This document shows positions 48,594 to 60,021 of a stretch of DNA of 64,000 nucleotides, piece by piece. Source of the DNA: Pseudaquabacterium inlustre (GTDB taxonomy: Bacteria; Pseudomonadota; Gammaproteobacteria; Burkholderiales; Burkholderiaceae_C). A program made the position numbers and the translations under genes. The notes beneath the pieces were generated by a model. The model saw only the letters and a list, made by a program, of their open reading frames with translations, searched no databases and was not told the origin of the DNA. Where the stretch lies: the NCBI RefSeq assembly GCF_038066595.1, contig NZ_JBBUTH010000011.1, positions 372,001-436,000 of the forward strand, given 5' to 3'. Position 1 is the first letter of the stretch. The number at the start of each line of letters is the position of its first letter.

Positions 48594-49787
48594 TCAGCGG
48601 GGCGTGTTGAGCCACTGCTCGGCGATGCGCACCCAGGCGGTGGCGCCCAGCGGGATCAGGTCGTCGTTGAAGTCGTAGCTGGGGTTGTGCAGCATGCACG
48701 GCCCCAGGCCGTGGCCGCCCTCGCGGTGCGCGCCGTCGCCGTTGCCGATCATGAAGTAGCAGCCGGGAATCTTCTGCAGGTAGTAGCTGAAGTCCTCGGC
48801 GCCCATCGTCGGCTCGAACTCCTGCACGTTCTCGGGGCCCACCACCTCGCCCAGCACGCGGCGGGCGAAGGCGGTCTCGGCCTCATGGTTGATGGTGGGC
48901 GGGTAGTTGCGCTTGAAGCGGAACTCGGCCGTGCAGCCATAGGCCAGCGCGGTGGCCTCGGCCATGGCCTGCATGCGCTGCTCGATCAGGTCGAGCACGT
49001 CCATCGTGAAGGTGCGCACCGTGCCTTCGATGGTGCAGGCCTCGGGAATGACGTTGGTGGCCTCGCCGGTGTGGATCATGGTCACCGAGATCACGCCGGT
49101 GTCGATCGGCCGCTTGTTGCGGCTGATGATGGTCTGGAAGCCCTGCACCATGGCGCAGGCGGCCGGCACCGGGTCGATGCCCAGATGCGGCATCGCGCCA
49201 TGCGCGCCCTTGCCGCGGATGACGATCTCGAACTCGTTGCTCGACGCGTAGCAGGGGCCCGACTTCAACGCGAACTGGCCCACCTGCATGCCCGGCCAGT
49301 TGTGCGCGCCGAACATCGCCTCCATCGGGAACTTGTCGAACAGGCCGTCCTGGATCATCTCGCGCGCACCGCCGCCGCCTTCCTCGGCTGGCTGGAACAC
49401 CAGGTACACGGTGCCGTCGAAGTTGCGGTGCTTGGCCAGGTGCTTGGCGGCGGCCAGCAGCATGGCGGTGTGGCCGTCGTGGCCGCAGGCGTGCATCTTG
49501 CCGGCGTGGCGGCTGGCATGGGCGAAGGTGTTGCCTTCCTGGATCGGCAGCGCATCGATGTCGGCGCGCAGGCCCACGGCGCGCGCACTGCTGCCGTTCT
49601 TCACGATGCCCACCACGCCGGTGGTGCCCAGCCCGCGGTGCACCGGGATGCCCCAGTCGGTCAGGGCCTTGGCGATCAGGTCCGAGGTGCGCTCTTCCTT
49701 GAAGCACAGCTCGGGGTGGGCGTGGATGTCTCGGCGCAGCGTGGTGATGCTGGCGGCGTCGGCCAGGATGGATTCGATCAGGCGCAT
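48594..49787 (-). CDS. M20-family amidohydrolase (hippurate hydrolase-like)
   Basis: A 397-residue metal-dependent amidohydrolase. Motifs are RRDIHAHPELCFKEERTSD, KMHACGHDGHTAMLLAAAK, VFQPAEEGGGGAREMI and the late MGAEDFSYYLQKIPGCYFMIGNG. These match the HipO/IAA-amino acid hydrolase group, which cleave N-acyl amino acids. GAGGAG precedes the ATG. It is followed closely by the M14-like gene and preceded by an orphan binding-protein gene on the same strand. Confidence 0.92.
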   Translation of the reverse strand: MRLIESILADAASITTLRRDIHAHPELCFKEERTSDLIAKALTDWGIPVHRGLGTTGVVGIVKNGSSARAVGLRADIDALPIQEGNTFAHASRHAGKMHACGHDGHTAMLLAAAKHLAKHRNFDGTVYLVFQPAEEGGGGAREMIQDGLFDKFPMEAMFGAHNWPGMQVGQFALKSGPCYASSNEFEIVIRGKGAHGAMPHLGIDPVPAACAMVQGFQTIISRNKRPIDTGVISVTMIHTGEATNVIPEACTIEGTVRTFTMDVLDLIEQRMQAMAEATALAYGCTAEFRFKRNYPPTINHEAETAFARRVLGEVVGPENVQEFEPTMGAEDFSYYLQKIPGCYFMIGNGDGAHREGGHGLGPCMLHNPSYDFNDDLIPLGATAWVRIAEQWLNTPR

Positions 49788-49887
49788 GGGGTGCGGCTCC
49801 TCGGTGTCGGGTCTGGCAAGGCAGGAAACGGGCCAGTTTATGCCGGGTGGCGATGGCCCCAGAACCGTGCGGGCTGTGCGCTGGCGC

Positions 49888-51039
49888 TCAGCGACGCACT
49901 TTGCCGTCCTCGGTCAGCAGCGTCAGTTCGACGAAGCTGGAGCCCACGTGCTGGCGCGGGCCGAAGGCGACCGTGAAGCCACCGAAGTCCAGGCGCAGGT
50001 TCTCCAGCGCGCTGACCAGGGCTTCGCGGTTCAGCGTCTTGGCACTGGCGGCGGCCCGGCGCAGGCCCTCCACCAGCACGCGCGCGCCGACAAAGCCCTC
50101 CATGCCCGAGTAGTTGGGCTGGTGCTTGCCGCCGGCCTGGCGGATGGCCTCCAGGTACTCGCGCGAGGCGCCGTTGGTGGTGGAGAAGGGCGAGGGCATC
50201 ACCTGGCTCACCTGCACGCCGCGCGCCTCCTTGCCCAGCTCGTCGATCAGCGCCTGGGTGCCGACGAAGGACACGTTGTAGAACAGCCCGCCGTAGCCCG
50301 CCGCGCGCGCCGCGCGGATGAAGGCGGCGCAGCTCTTGTAGGCGCTGATCAGCACCACGGCCTCGGGCTGCCGGGCCACGATGGCCTGCACCGCGGCAGC
50401 CACGTTCACGCTGTTGCGCTCCACCGTGCCCACGGCCAGCGGTTCGCGGCCGATGGCGGCCAGCGCGCGCTGCACGCCGTCCAGGCCGGCCTGGCCGTAG
50501 CTGTCGTTCTGGCGGAACACCGCGATCTTGTGCAGCCGCAGGCCGGCCAGGTGGCGCACGATCAGCGCCGTCTCGTCGAAGTACGACGCGCGCACATGGA
50601 ACACGTTGCGGTTGAACGGCTCGCGTAGCGCCTGCGCCCCGGTGAAGGGCGCGATGAACGGCACCTGCGCCGCCGTCACCGCGGGCAGCGCGGCCAGCGC
50701 CGTGGGCGTGCCCACGTAGCCGAACAGCGCGAACACCTCGTCCTGGATGAACTTGTCGGTGTTGGCCTTGCAGCGCTCGGGCTCGTAGCCATCGTCCACC
50801 AGGCGCAGCTCGACCGGCCGGCCGTTGATGCCGCCGGCGGCGTTCACCGCATCGAACACCAGGCGCGCGCCCTGGTGCATCTGCAGGCCCAGCTGCGCGG
50901 CCGGGCCGGTGATGGCGGCCGACTGGCCCAGCACGATGGGGCGCTCGGGCTGGCCGAAGGCCGGCGCGGCGGCCAGGGCGCCCAGGCCACCCAGGCGCTG
51001 CAGCGCCTGGCGGCGGGAGGGGAACGACAGGGAACGCAT
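49888..51039 (-). CDS. ABC transporter substrate-binding protein, branched-chain amino acid type (orphan)
   Basis: A 383-residue type I periplasmic binding protein (Peripla_BP_6). The N-terminal SRRQALQRLGGLGALAAAPAFG is a signal sequence with a twin Arg that could be a Tat signal. The body has LGQSAAITGPAAQLGLQMHQGARLVFDAVNAAGGINGRPVEL and ALFGYVGTPTALAALP. No permease or ATPase gene is nearby, so it must rely on another system or act as a sensor. It lies 100 bp upstream of the M20 amidohydrolase gene. Confidence 0.9.
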   Translation of the reverse strand: MRSLSFPSRRQALQRLGGLGALAAAPAFGQPERPIVLGQSAAITGPAAQLGLQMHQGARLVFDAVNAAGGINGRPVELRLVDDGYEPERCKANTDKFIQDEVFALFGYVGTPTALAALPAVTAAQVPFIAPFTGAQALREPFNRNVFHVRASYFDETALIVRHLAGLRLHKIAVFRQNDSYGQAGLDGVQRALAAIGREPLAVGTVERNSVNVAAAVQAIVARQPEAVVLISAYKSCAAFIRAARAAGYGGLFYNVSFVGTQALIDELGKEARGVQVSQVMPSPFSTTNGASREYLEAIRQAGGKHQPNYSGMEGFVGARVLVEGLRRAAASAKTLNREALVSALENLRLDFGGFTVAFGPRQHVGSSFVELTLLTEDGKVRR

Positions 51040-51157
51040 GGCTCGGGGCGATTGGATCGGCGTGACGACGGCGACGCCAGGGAGCGCGAGCCTAACGCGA
51101 GATTCGTGCCCCGCTGGCGCGTGCCAACCCGAACAGGGGCTGTGCCATCATCGCCGG

Positions 51158-53286
<2,129 letters not shown>

Positions 53287-53287
<1 letters not shown>

Positions 53288-54387
53288 TGCAGGCCGACGG
53301 CGCACCGCGGCGCCGCCGCCGCACGGCCACGCTGGTGGCGGGGGCGGTGCTGGCCGCCGCCGCGGCGCTGGGCAGCAGCGGCTGCAGCTCGGTGGGCTAT
53401 TACGCGCAGTCCATCGGCGGCCATGTGGCCCTGCTGCGCCAGGCGCGGCCGGTCGACGACTGGCTGGCCGACCCGGCCACGCCGCCAGCGTTGCGCGAGC
53501 GCCTGCAACTGGCGCAGCAGATCCGCGCCTATGCCGTCAGCGCGCTGGCCCTGCCCGACAACGCCAGCTACCGCCGCTATGCCGATCTGGGCCGCAACGC
53601 CGCGGTGTGGAACGTGGTGGCCGCGCCCGAGCTGTCGCTGACGCTCAAGACCTGGTGCTACCCGGTGATGGGCTGCGCCGGCTACCGCGGCTACTTCGAC
53701 CGCGCGGCCGCCGAGCAGGAGGCCCAGGCCCTGCGGCGCGAGGGTTGGGAAGCCTGGGTCTACGGCGTGCCGGCCTATTCCACGTTGGGCTGGACCAACT
53801 GGCTGGGTGGTGATCCGCTGCTCAACACCTTCGTGCGCGGCAGCGAGGCCGAACTGGCGCGCCTGGTGTTCCACGAGCTGGCGCACCAGGTCGCCTATGC
53901 GCCGGGCGACACCGAGTTCAACGAGAGCTACGCCACCGCGGTGGAGCAGCTGGGCCTGGCGCGCTGGCAGCGCGAGGCCCGGCGTCCGCCGGAAGACCCG
54001 GCCATCGCCCAGCGCCGCGCCGATTTCCGGGCCCTGACGCGCCGCGCCCGTGCCGAGTTGCGCACGCTGTACGCCAGCGGCCGGCCCGAGGCCGAGCAGC
54101 GCGCCGCCAAGGCCGCCATCCTGGCGGCGCTGCGCAGCGCCCATGAGCAGCTCAAGCAGGGCGGTCATCCGGCCTGGGCCGGCTTCACCGGCTACGACAC
54201 CTGGTTCGCCCAGGCCAACAATGCCACGCTGGCGCTGCAGGCCAGCTACGACGGCCTGGTGCCGGCCTTCGAGCGCCTGTTCGAGCGCGAGGGCCGCGAC
54301 TTCGCGCGCTTCCACGCCGCGGTGCAGGGCCTGGCCGCCTTGCCGCGCGACGAGCGGCACGCGACACTGCGCGCCCTCGTCCCTTGA
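53287..54387 (+). CDS. Putative aminopeptidase lipoprotein (HExxH)
   Basis: A 366-residue protein of the PF10023 (predicted aminopeptidase) type. An Arg-rich start and hydrophobic stretch lead to a lipobox-like SSGCSS, so it is probably a lipoprotein. The Zn motif HExxH is in LARLVFHELAHQVAYAPGDTEFNESYATAVE, with a downstream Glu. The ATG shares one base with the previous stop codon (TGATG), so it is coupled to the oxidoreductase gene; a functional link is not evident. Confidence 0.85.
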
Positions 54388-54419
54388 CGCATCCTCAGCC
54401 CCGAACGGAGACCCGTCCC

Positions 54420-54743
54420 ATGCCCGACATCCACATCCACCGCGACCATGCCCTCGGCCTGCCCAAGGCGCGCGAGGTCGCCTGGTCCTGGGCCGAGGAG
54501 GTGGAGCAGAAGTTCGACATGGAATGCACCGTGCTGGAGGGCGAGACCAGCGACACGGTGGAGTTCACGCGCAGCGGCGTGAAGGGCCGGCTGATCGTGG
54601 CCGCCGACCACTTTGATCTGGAAGCCAAGCTGGGCTTCCTGCTGGGGGCCTTCGCCAAGACCATCGAGGCCGAGATCGAGAAGAACCTCGACACGCTGCT
54701 CGGCGCGGCCAGCAAGGCGGCCAAGGGCCGCAAGGCGAAGTAG
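54420..54743 (+). CDS. Polyhydroxyalkanoic acid system family protein
   Basis: A 107-residue protein of the PHA granule/PHA system family (TIGR02610-like). It begins MPDIHIHRDHALGLPKAREVAWSWAEEVEQKF and has GVKGRLIVAADHFDLEAKLGFLLGAF; the tail is Lys-rich. Such proteins occur near PHA genes, but their exact role is not established. GGAG lies about 10 bp before ATG 54420. It is next to acyl-CoA-binding and acyltransferase genes, which fits a storage-lipid role. Confidence 0.85.
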   Translation: MPDIHIHRDHALGLPKAREVAWSWAEEVEQKFDMECTVLEGETSDTVEFTRSGVKGRLIVAADHFDLEAKLGFLLGAFAKTIEAEIEKNLDTLLGAASKAAKGRKAK

Positions 54744-54818
54744 CCCCGAGGCGCCGTTCACCCGGCGCCGCTGGCGGTGCTACCGCTGTGGCAGCGGCCT
54801 GGGCCGCCACAGGCGGGG

Positions 54819-55073
54819 TTACTTCAGGCTTTCGATCAGGTCGATGTACTGCTGCATCGCCGCCTTGGCGTCGGTGCCCTTCAGCGCATCCCAGGCGTCG
54901 AACTTGGCGCGGCCCACCATGTCGGTGAAGCCCGGGCGCTTGCCTTCCACGTCGCCCGCAGTGGCCTGCTTGTACAGCGCGTAGATCTTGAGCAGGGTCA
55001 TGTTGTCGGGCTTTTCCGGCAAGGTCTTGCTTTCGGCCACGGCCTGCTCGAATTTGGCCTTGATGTCGGGCAT
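54819..55073 (-). CDS. Acyl-CoA-binding protein
   Basis: An 84-residue four-helix ACBP. The conserved core is FEQAVAESKTLPEKPDNMTLLKIYALYKQATAGDVEGKRPGFTDMVGRAKFDAWDALKG. It binds long-chain acyl-CoA in the cytoplasm and could feed the neighbouring acyltransferase. MPDIKAKF at 55073 is the start; a longer in-frame version lacks family support. It is divergent from the WS/DGAT gene. Confidence 0.93.
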   Translation of the reverse strand: MPDIKAKFEQAVAESKTLPEKPDNMTLLKIYALYKQATAGDVEGKRPGFTDMVGRAKFDAWDALKGTDAKAAMQQYIDLIESLK

Positions 55074-55205
55074 GGTGCTTGTCTCCAACGGGTGAAAATC
55101 GGGCTTGACGCTGTGGATCTTACCCAGCAAGGTGAACGGCGGGCAGGCCGATCTCTAGACCGGCGCCCCCACTGCAGTCCACGCCAAGAACACCAGGAGA
55201 CGCCC

Positions 55206-56660
55206 GTGCCCGACACCACCGCCCACCGCATGTCCCGTGTCGACACGGCGTGGCTGCGCATGGACAACGACGTCAACCAGATGATGATCGTGGGCGTCTG
55301 GCTGCTCGACCGCGCCATCACGCTGGACACCGTGCGCGAGCGCATCGCCTCGCGGCTGCTGAAGTACGAACGCTTCGGCCAGCGCGTGGAGCATGACGCG
55401 CTGGGCGCCAACTGGGTGACCGACCCGCACTTCGACATCCGCCGCCACGTGGTGCCCGAGGTGCTGCCGCGCCGCGCCGGGCAGAGCGAGCGCCAGGCAC
55501 TGCAGCAGCGCTGCGGCGAGCTGGCGATGACGCCGCTCGATCCCAACCGGCCGCTGTGGCAGTTCCACCTGGTCGAGGACTACGAGGGTGGCTGCGCGCT
55601 GATCATCCGGGTGCACCACTGCATCGCCGACGGCATCGCGCTGATCGCGGTCACCAACTCGATCACCGACGGCGGCGACGCACCGCCCAGCCGGCGCAAG
55701 CGCGGCGCGGCGCACGATCCCGCGCACGAGGCCGACTGGCTCTCCGACACCCTGGTCAAGCCGCTCACCGACCTGACCGTCAAGCTCATCGGCATGGGCG
55801 GCACCGGCATGGCCAAGTCGATCGACCTGCTGGCCAATCCGCAGGCGCCGATCACCGACACGCTGGCCGGCACCATGGACCTGGCCCGCGTGGGCGTGCA
55901 GGTGCTCAGCGACACCGCAGCGCTGGCGCTGATGGCCGACGACTCGCCCACCTCGCTGAAGGGCCACCCGATGGGCCGCAAGGTGGTGGCCTGGAACGAG
56001 CCGATGCCGCTGGACGTGGTCAAGGCCATCGGCCATGGCCTGAACTGCTCGGTGAACGACGTGCTGCTGGCCTGCGTGTCGGGCGCCATCGGCGGCTACC
56101 TGCGCGCCAAGGGCGAAGACCCGGCGGGTCAGGAGATCCGCGCGATGGTGCCGGTGAACCTGCGCCCGCTGGAGCAGGCCTGGCAGCTGGGCAACCGCTT
56201 CGGCCTGGTGCCCCTGGTGCTGCCCATCGGCATCGAGAACCCGATCGAGCGCGTGTACGCGGTGCGCGCCCGCATGCGCGCGCTCAAGGGCAGCTACCAG
56301 CCGCTGCTGGCCTTCGGCGTGCTGGCGGCCAGCGGCCTGCTGGTCAAGAGCGCGCAGGACATGGTGCTGAACCTGTTCGCCAAGAAGGCCACCGCGGTGA
56401 TGACCAACGTGCCCGGCCCGCGCCAGCACCTGACGTTCTGCGGCGCCACGCTGCGCCAGACGCTGTTCTGGGTGCCGGCCTCCGGCAACATCGGCGTGGG
56501 CGTGTCCATCCTCAGCTACGGCGGCGGCGTGCAGTTCGGGCTGATCACCGACGAGCGGCTGTGCCCGGATCCGCAGGCCATCATCGACCGCTTCGAGCCC
56601 GAGTTCCAGAAGCTGCTGATGGTGACGCTGATGCTGCCTTGGAACGAAGCCGGCGCCTGA
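55206..56660 (+). CDS. WS/DGAT family O-acyltransferase
   Basis: A 484-residue wax ester synthase/diacylglycerol acyltransferase. The catalytic HHxxxDG is in RVHHCIADGIALI near residue 138. The second conserved region ends with TAVMTNVPGPRQHLTFCG and the third is near VGVSILSYGGGVQFGLITD. It joins acyl-CoA to a long-chain alcohol or diacylglycerol to make neutral storage lipid. The start is GTG 55206 with AGGAG 6 bp upstream; ATG 55230 is an alternative. Confidence 0.92.
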   Translation: MPDTTAHRMSRVDTAWLRMDNDVNQMMIVGVWLLDRAITLDTVRERIASRLLKYERFGQRVEHDALGANWVTDPHFDIRRHVVPEVLPRRAGQSERQALQQRCGELAMTPLDPNRPLWQFHLVEDYEGGCALIIRVHHCIADGIALIAVTNSITDGGDAPPSRRKRGAAHDPAHEADWLSDTLVKPLTDLTVKLIGMGGTGMAKSIDLLANPQAPITDTLAGTMDLARVGVQVLSDTAALALMADDSPTSLKGHPMGRKVVAWNEPMPLDVVKAIGHGLNCSVNDVLLACVSGAIGGYLRAKGEDPAGQEIRAMVPVNLRPLEQAWQLGNRFGLVPLVLPIGIENPIERVYAVRARMRALKGSYQPLLAFGVLAASGLLVKSAQDMVLNLFAKKATAVMTNVPGPRQHLTFCGATLRQTLFWVPASGNIGVGVSILSYGGGVQFGLITDERLCPDPQAIIDRFEPEFQKLLMVTLMLPWNEAGA

Positions 56661-56704
56661 GGCGCCAGGCCTGCGCCACCGGACGAGGTCTGGTCAGCCG
56701 ACGG

Positions 56705-57478
56705 TCAGCTGCCGTTGAGCCGGCGCTGGGCTTCGGTGCCCGCGTCGTCGCCCAGGGGGTCATGCCGCGCGTCGGCGTGCGCAGGCCGGGCCGGCGCGTC
56801 GTCGAAGGCCGCGGCGCCGGTCATGACCGGCTCGTCGGGCGCCAGCAGCGGGTTCGGCGACCCATCGTGCACTGCGTCCAGCGGGGTGGGGGCGCTCTGC
56901 GGCCCCTCGCCGTCATGGCGACCGTCGTGGTGGCCGTCGTGGCGCCAGCCGTCCTCGTGCGGACGCGGCCGCATGCCGGTGCGCAGATAGCGGTTGTGGT
57001 GGTTCACACGCGGCAGAAAGCGCGCCAGTTCGCTGAGCGCCATCTGGTACACGTCGCGCTTGAACTCGATCACCAGGTCCAGCGGCACCCAGTACTCGTT
57101 CCAGCGCCAGGCGTCGAACTCGGGGTGGTCGGTGGCGCGCAGGTCCAGATCGCTGTCGCGCCCCATCAGGCGCAGCAGGAACCAGATCTGCTTCTGGCCG
57201 CGGTAATGGCCCCGCGCATCCTTGCGGATGAAGTGATCCGGCACCTCGTAGCGCAGCCAGTCACGCGTGCGGGCAATGATGCGCACATGGTCGGGCCGCA
57301 AGCCCACTTCTTCGTGGAGCTCGCGGAACATCGCCTGCTCCGGCGTCTCGCCGTACTTGATGCCACCCTGCGGAAACTGCCACGAGTGGGTGCGCAGACG
57401 CTTGCCCCAGAACACCTGGTTGCGCGCGTTGAGCAGGATGATGCCGACGTTGGGCCTGAAGCCTTCCCTGTCGAGCAT
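56705..57478 (-). CDS. rppH: RNA pyrophosphohydrolase with extended C-terminus
   Basis: A Nudix hydrolase that removes pyrophosphate from mRNA 5' ends and so triggers decay. The Nudix box GGIKYGETPEQAMFRELHEEVGL spans about residues 37-59 (key residues Gly, Glu and REL-EE). It has 257 residues; the E. coli protein has 176. The extra C-terminal part is rich in His and Asp (DGWRHDGHHDGRHDGEG) and probably disordered. Start MLDREGFRPN at 57478. It is divergent from proS. Confidence 0.93.
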   Translation of the reverse strand: MLDREGFRPNVGIILLNARNQVFWGKRLRTHSWQFPQGGIKYGETPEQAMFRELHEEVGLRPDHVRIIARTRDWLRYEVPDHFIRKDARGHYRGQKQIWFLLRLMGRDSDLDLRATDHPEFDAWRWNEYWVPLDLVIEFKRDVYQMALSELARFLPRVNHHNRYLRTGMRPRPHEDGWRHDGHHDGRHDGEGPQSAPTPLDAVHDGSPNPLLAPDEPVMTGAAAFDDAPARPAHADARHDPLGDDAGTEAQRRLNGS

Positions 57479-57660
57479 AATCAAACCCCGATATCTGAAT
57501 TGATTTCATTATTGCACCGGCGTTGCAGGGCGAGCGAACCCTCGCTAACCCGCATGGGTTGCCCGGCCGGTTGCAACGCCGCAGGTGGCAGCCTCGCCAC
57601 CGTCCGGCGCCTCCCTCGGCCCGGCCACGGGCCCTCCATCACGGCCCCAAGACCGCGCCC

Positions 57661-59406
57661 ATGAAAGCCTCCCAGTTCTTCATCGCCACCCTGAAGGAAG
57701 CCCCCGCCGACGCCGAAGTGGTGAGCCACCAGCTCATGATGCGCGCGGGCATGATCAAGCGCCTGGGCGCCGGCATCTACAACTACATGCCGATGGGCCT
57801 GCGCGTGATCCGCAAGGTGGAAAGCATCATCCGCGACGAGATGGTGCGCGCTGGCGCGGTGGAACTGCTGATGCCCGTGGTGCAGCCCGCCGAGCTGTGG
57901 CAGGAGACCGGCCGCTTCGACAAGATGGGCCCCGAGCTGATGCGCGTGAAGGACCGGCACGACCGCGACTTCATCATCCAGCCCACCAGCGAAGAGGTGG
58001 TGACGGACATCGCCCGCCAGGAACTGCGCAGCTACAAGCAGCTGCCGAAGAACTTCTTCCACATCCAGACCAAGTTCCGCGACGAGCGCCGCCCCCGCTT
58101 CGGCATCATGCGCGGCCGCGAGTTCACGATGAAGGACGCCTACTCCTTCGACCGTGACGCCACCGCCGCCGGCAAGAGCTACGAGGTGATGTTCGCGGCC
58201 TACAAGCGCATCTTCGACCGCTTCGGCCTGACCTACCGTGCCGTGGCGGCCGACACCGGCGCCATCGGCGGCGACCTGAGCCACGAGTTCCAGGTCATCG
58301 CCAAGACCGGCGAAGACGCCATCATCTACTGCCCCACCAGCGACTACGCGGCCAACATCGAGTTGGCCGAAGCCGTGGCGCCCGCCACGCCGCGCGGCGC
58401 CGCCACGCAGGCCCTGACCAAGACGCCCACGCCCGGCAAGAGCACCTGCGCCGATGTGGCCGCGCTGCTGTCGCTGGACCTGAAGCAGACCGTGAAGAGC
58501 CTGGTGCTGGCCACCGACGAGCTCAACGAGGCTGGCGAAGTGGTCAAGTCCACCGTCTGGCTGCTGCTGCTGCGTGGCGACCACGACATGAACGAGGTCA
58601 AGGTCGGCAAGGTGGAAGGGCTGAAGAACGGCTTCCGCTTCGCCAACCTGGCCGAGATCGACGAGCACTTCGGCTCCAAGCCCGGCTACCTGGGCCCGGT
58701 GGGCCTAAAGAAGCCGGTGAAGGTGATCGCCGACCGCAGCGTGGCCGTGATGGCCGATTGGGTGTGCGGCGCCAACGAGCCCGACTTCCACTACACCGGC
58801 GTGAACTGGGGGCGTGACCTGCCCGAGCCCGACCTGGTGGCCGACATCCGCAATGTCGTCGAGGGCGATCCCTCGCCCGACGGCCAGGGCGTGCTGGCCA
58901 TCGAGCGCGGCATCGAGGTGGGCCATGTGTTCTATCTCGGCACCAAGTACTCGAAGGCGATGAACGCCACCTTCCTGGACGAGACCGGCAAGCCGGCGCT
59001 GTTCGAGATGGGCTGCTACGGCATCGGCGTCACGCGCATCCTGGGCGCCGCCATCGAGCAGAACCACGACGAGCGCGGCATCATCTGGCCGGCCGCCATC
59101 GCGCCCTTCCAGGCCGTGATCTGCCCGATCGGCATGGACCGCTCGGCCGAGGTCAAGGCCGCGGCCGAGGCGCTGTACGCCGAGCTGCAAGCCGCCGGCG
59201 TCGATGTGCTGCTGGACGACCGCGGCGAGCGCCCCGGCGCGATGTTCGCCGACTGGGAGCTGATCGGCGTGCCGCAGCGCGTGGTGATCTCCGACCGCGG
59301 CCTGAAGGCTGGCACGGTGGAAGTGCAGGGCCGCCGCGAGGCCGCCGCCACGCCGACGCCGGTGGCCGAGGCCGCCGCGCTGGTGAAGGCCCGTCTGAGC
59401 GCATGA
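57661..59406 (+). CDS. proS: Prolyl-tRNA synthetase
   Basis: A 581-residue class II aminoacyl-tRNA synthetase that charges tRNA-Pro. Motif 2 is FRDERRPRFGIMRGREFTMKDAYSF and motif 3 ends in GIGVTRILGAAIEQ. The insertion between them (about residues 220-410) is the YbaK-like editing domain that clears Ala-tRNA-Pro. The bacterial-type architecture is complete. The divergent gap to rppH is 182 bp and holds an AT-rich stretch near 57480-57520. Confidence 0.97.
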   Translation: MKASQFFIATLKEAPADAEVVSHQLMMRAGMIKRLGAGIYNYMPMGLRVIRKVESIIRDEMVRAGAVELLMPVVQPAELWQETGRFDKMGPELMRVKDRHDRDFIIQPTSEEVVTDIARQELRSYKQLPKNFFHIQTKFRDERRPRFGIMRGREFTMKDAYSFDRDATAAGKSYEVMFAAYKRIFDRFGLTYRAVAADTGAIGGDLSHEFQVIAKTGEDAIIYCPTSDYAANIELAEAVAPATPRGAATQALTKTPTPGKSTCADVAALLSLDLKQTVKSLVLATDELNEAGEVVKSTVWLLLLRGDHDMNEVKVGKVEGLKNGFRFANLAEIDEHFGSKPGYLGPVGLKKPVKVIADRSVAVMADWVCGANEPDFHYTGVNWGRDLPEPDLVADIRNVVEGDPSPDGQGVLAIERGIEVGHVFYLGTKYSKAMNATFLDETGKPALFEMGCYGIGVTRILGAAIEQNHDERGIIWPAAIAPFQAVICPIGMDRSAEVKAAAEALYAELQAAGVDVLLDDRGERPGAMFADWELIGVPQRVVISDRGLKAGTVEVQGRREAAATPTPVAEAAALVKARLSA

Positions 59407-60011
59407 TCGCGCGGCGGGCGCTGCTCGCCACCACGGCCGGTGCGGCCTGTGCCGCCTGGCTGGCCACGGCGCAGGCCGGCGCGCAGCGCGAGGAGCCGCT
59501 GGCCGACGCCGTGCGCACGGCGCTCAGCGCCGCCATCGCCGCTGCAGCGCCGCCACGGCCGGCGTTCGAGCGCACCGACGACCGCCTGGCCTACCTGCGC
59601 TGGCTGAGCGCGGCCAGCGAGCGCCTGAAGCGCTTCAAGGCCGAGGGCCACGTGCGCGTGGAATTCCTCGAAACGCTCTGGTACGAGGCCACCCGCGCCG
59701 GCTTGGAGCCGGCCCTGGTGCTGGGCCTGGTGCAGGTGGAAAGCGGCTTTCGCAAGTACGCCATCAGCAGCGCCGGTGCGCGCGGCTACATGCAGGTGAT
59801 GCCCTTCTGGGCCCGGCTGATCGGCGATGGCGACCCGGCGCGCCTGTTCCACATGCAGACCAACCTGCGCTTCGGCTGCGTGATCCTGCGCCACTACCTC
59901 GACACCGAGCGCGGCGACCTGTTCATGGCCCTGGGCCGCTACAACGGCAGCCGCGGTCAGGCGCCGTACCCGAACGCGGTGCTGGCCAACCGCGACCGCT
60001 GGCGGGTCTGA
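59403..60011 (+). CDS. Lytic transglycosylase domain protein
   Basis: A 202-residue SLT-domain protein that should cleave peptidoglycan. An Arg-led signal peptide (RRALLATTAGAACAAWLATAQA) ends near residue 28. The catalytic Glu is in GLVQVESGFRKYAISSAGARGYMQVMPFW, and ALGRYNGSRG closes the domain. The ATG overlaps the proS stop (ATGA), so it is translated with proS. Confidence 0.92.
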   Translation: MIARRALLATTAGAACAAWLATAQAGAQREEPLADAVRTALSAAIAAAAPPRPAFERTDDRLAYLRWLSAASERLKRFKAEGHVRVEFLETLWYEATRAGLEPALVLGLVQVESGFRKYAISSAGARGYMQVMPFWARLIGDGDPARLFHMQTNLRFGCVILRHYLDTERGDLFMALGRYNGSRGQAPYPNAVLANRDRWRV

Positions 60012-60021
60012 GGCGATTCGG

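Noticed and set aside
51062..51157. TGGCACG-like strings between the orphan binding protein and the molybdoenzyme as sigma-54 promoters
   Set aside because: On the minus strand TGGCACG is followed by AGCG, and another string by CTGT, where TTGC is needed. The -12 element is missing in both.
57479..57540. Sigma-70 promoter for rppH in the AT-rich stretch
   Set aside because: AATAAT is a fair -10 on the minus strand, but no acceptable -35 lies at 16-18 bp, so it was not annotated.
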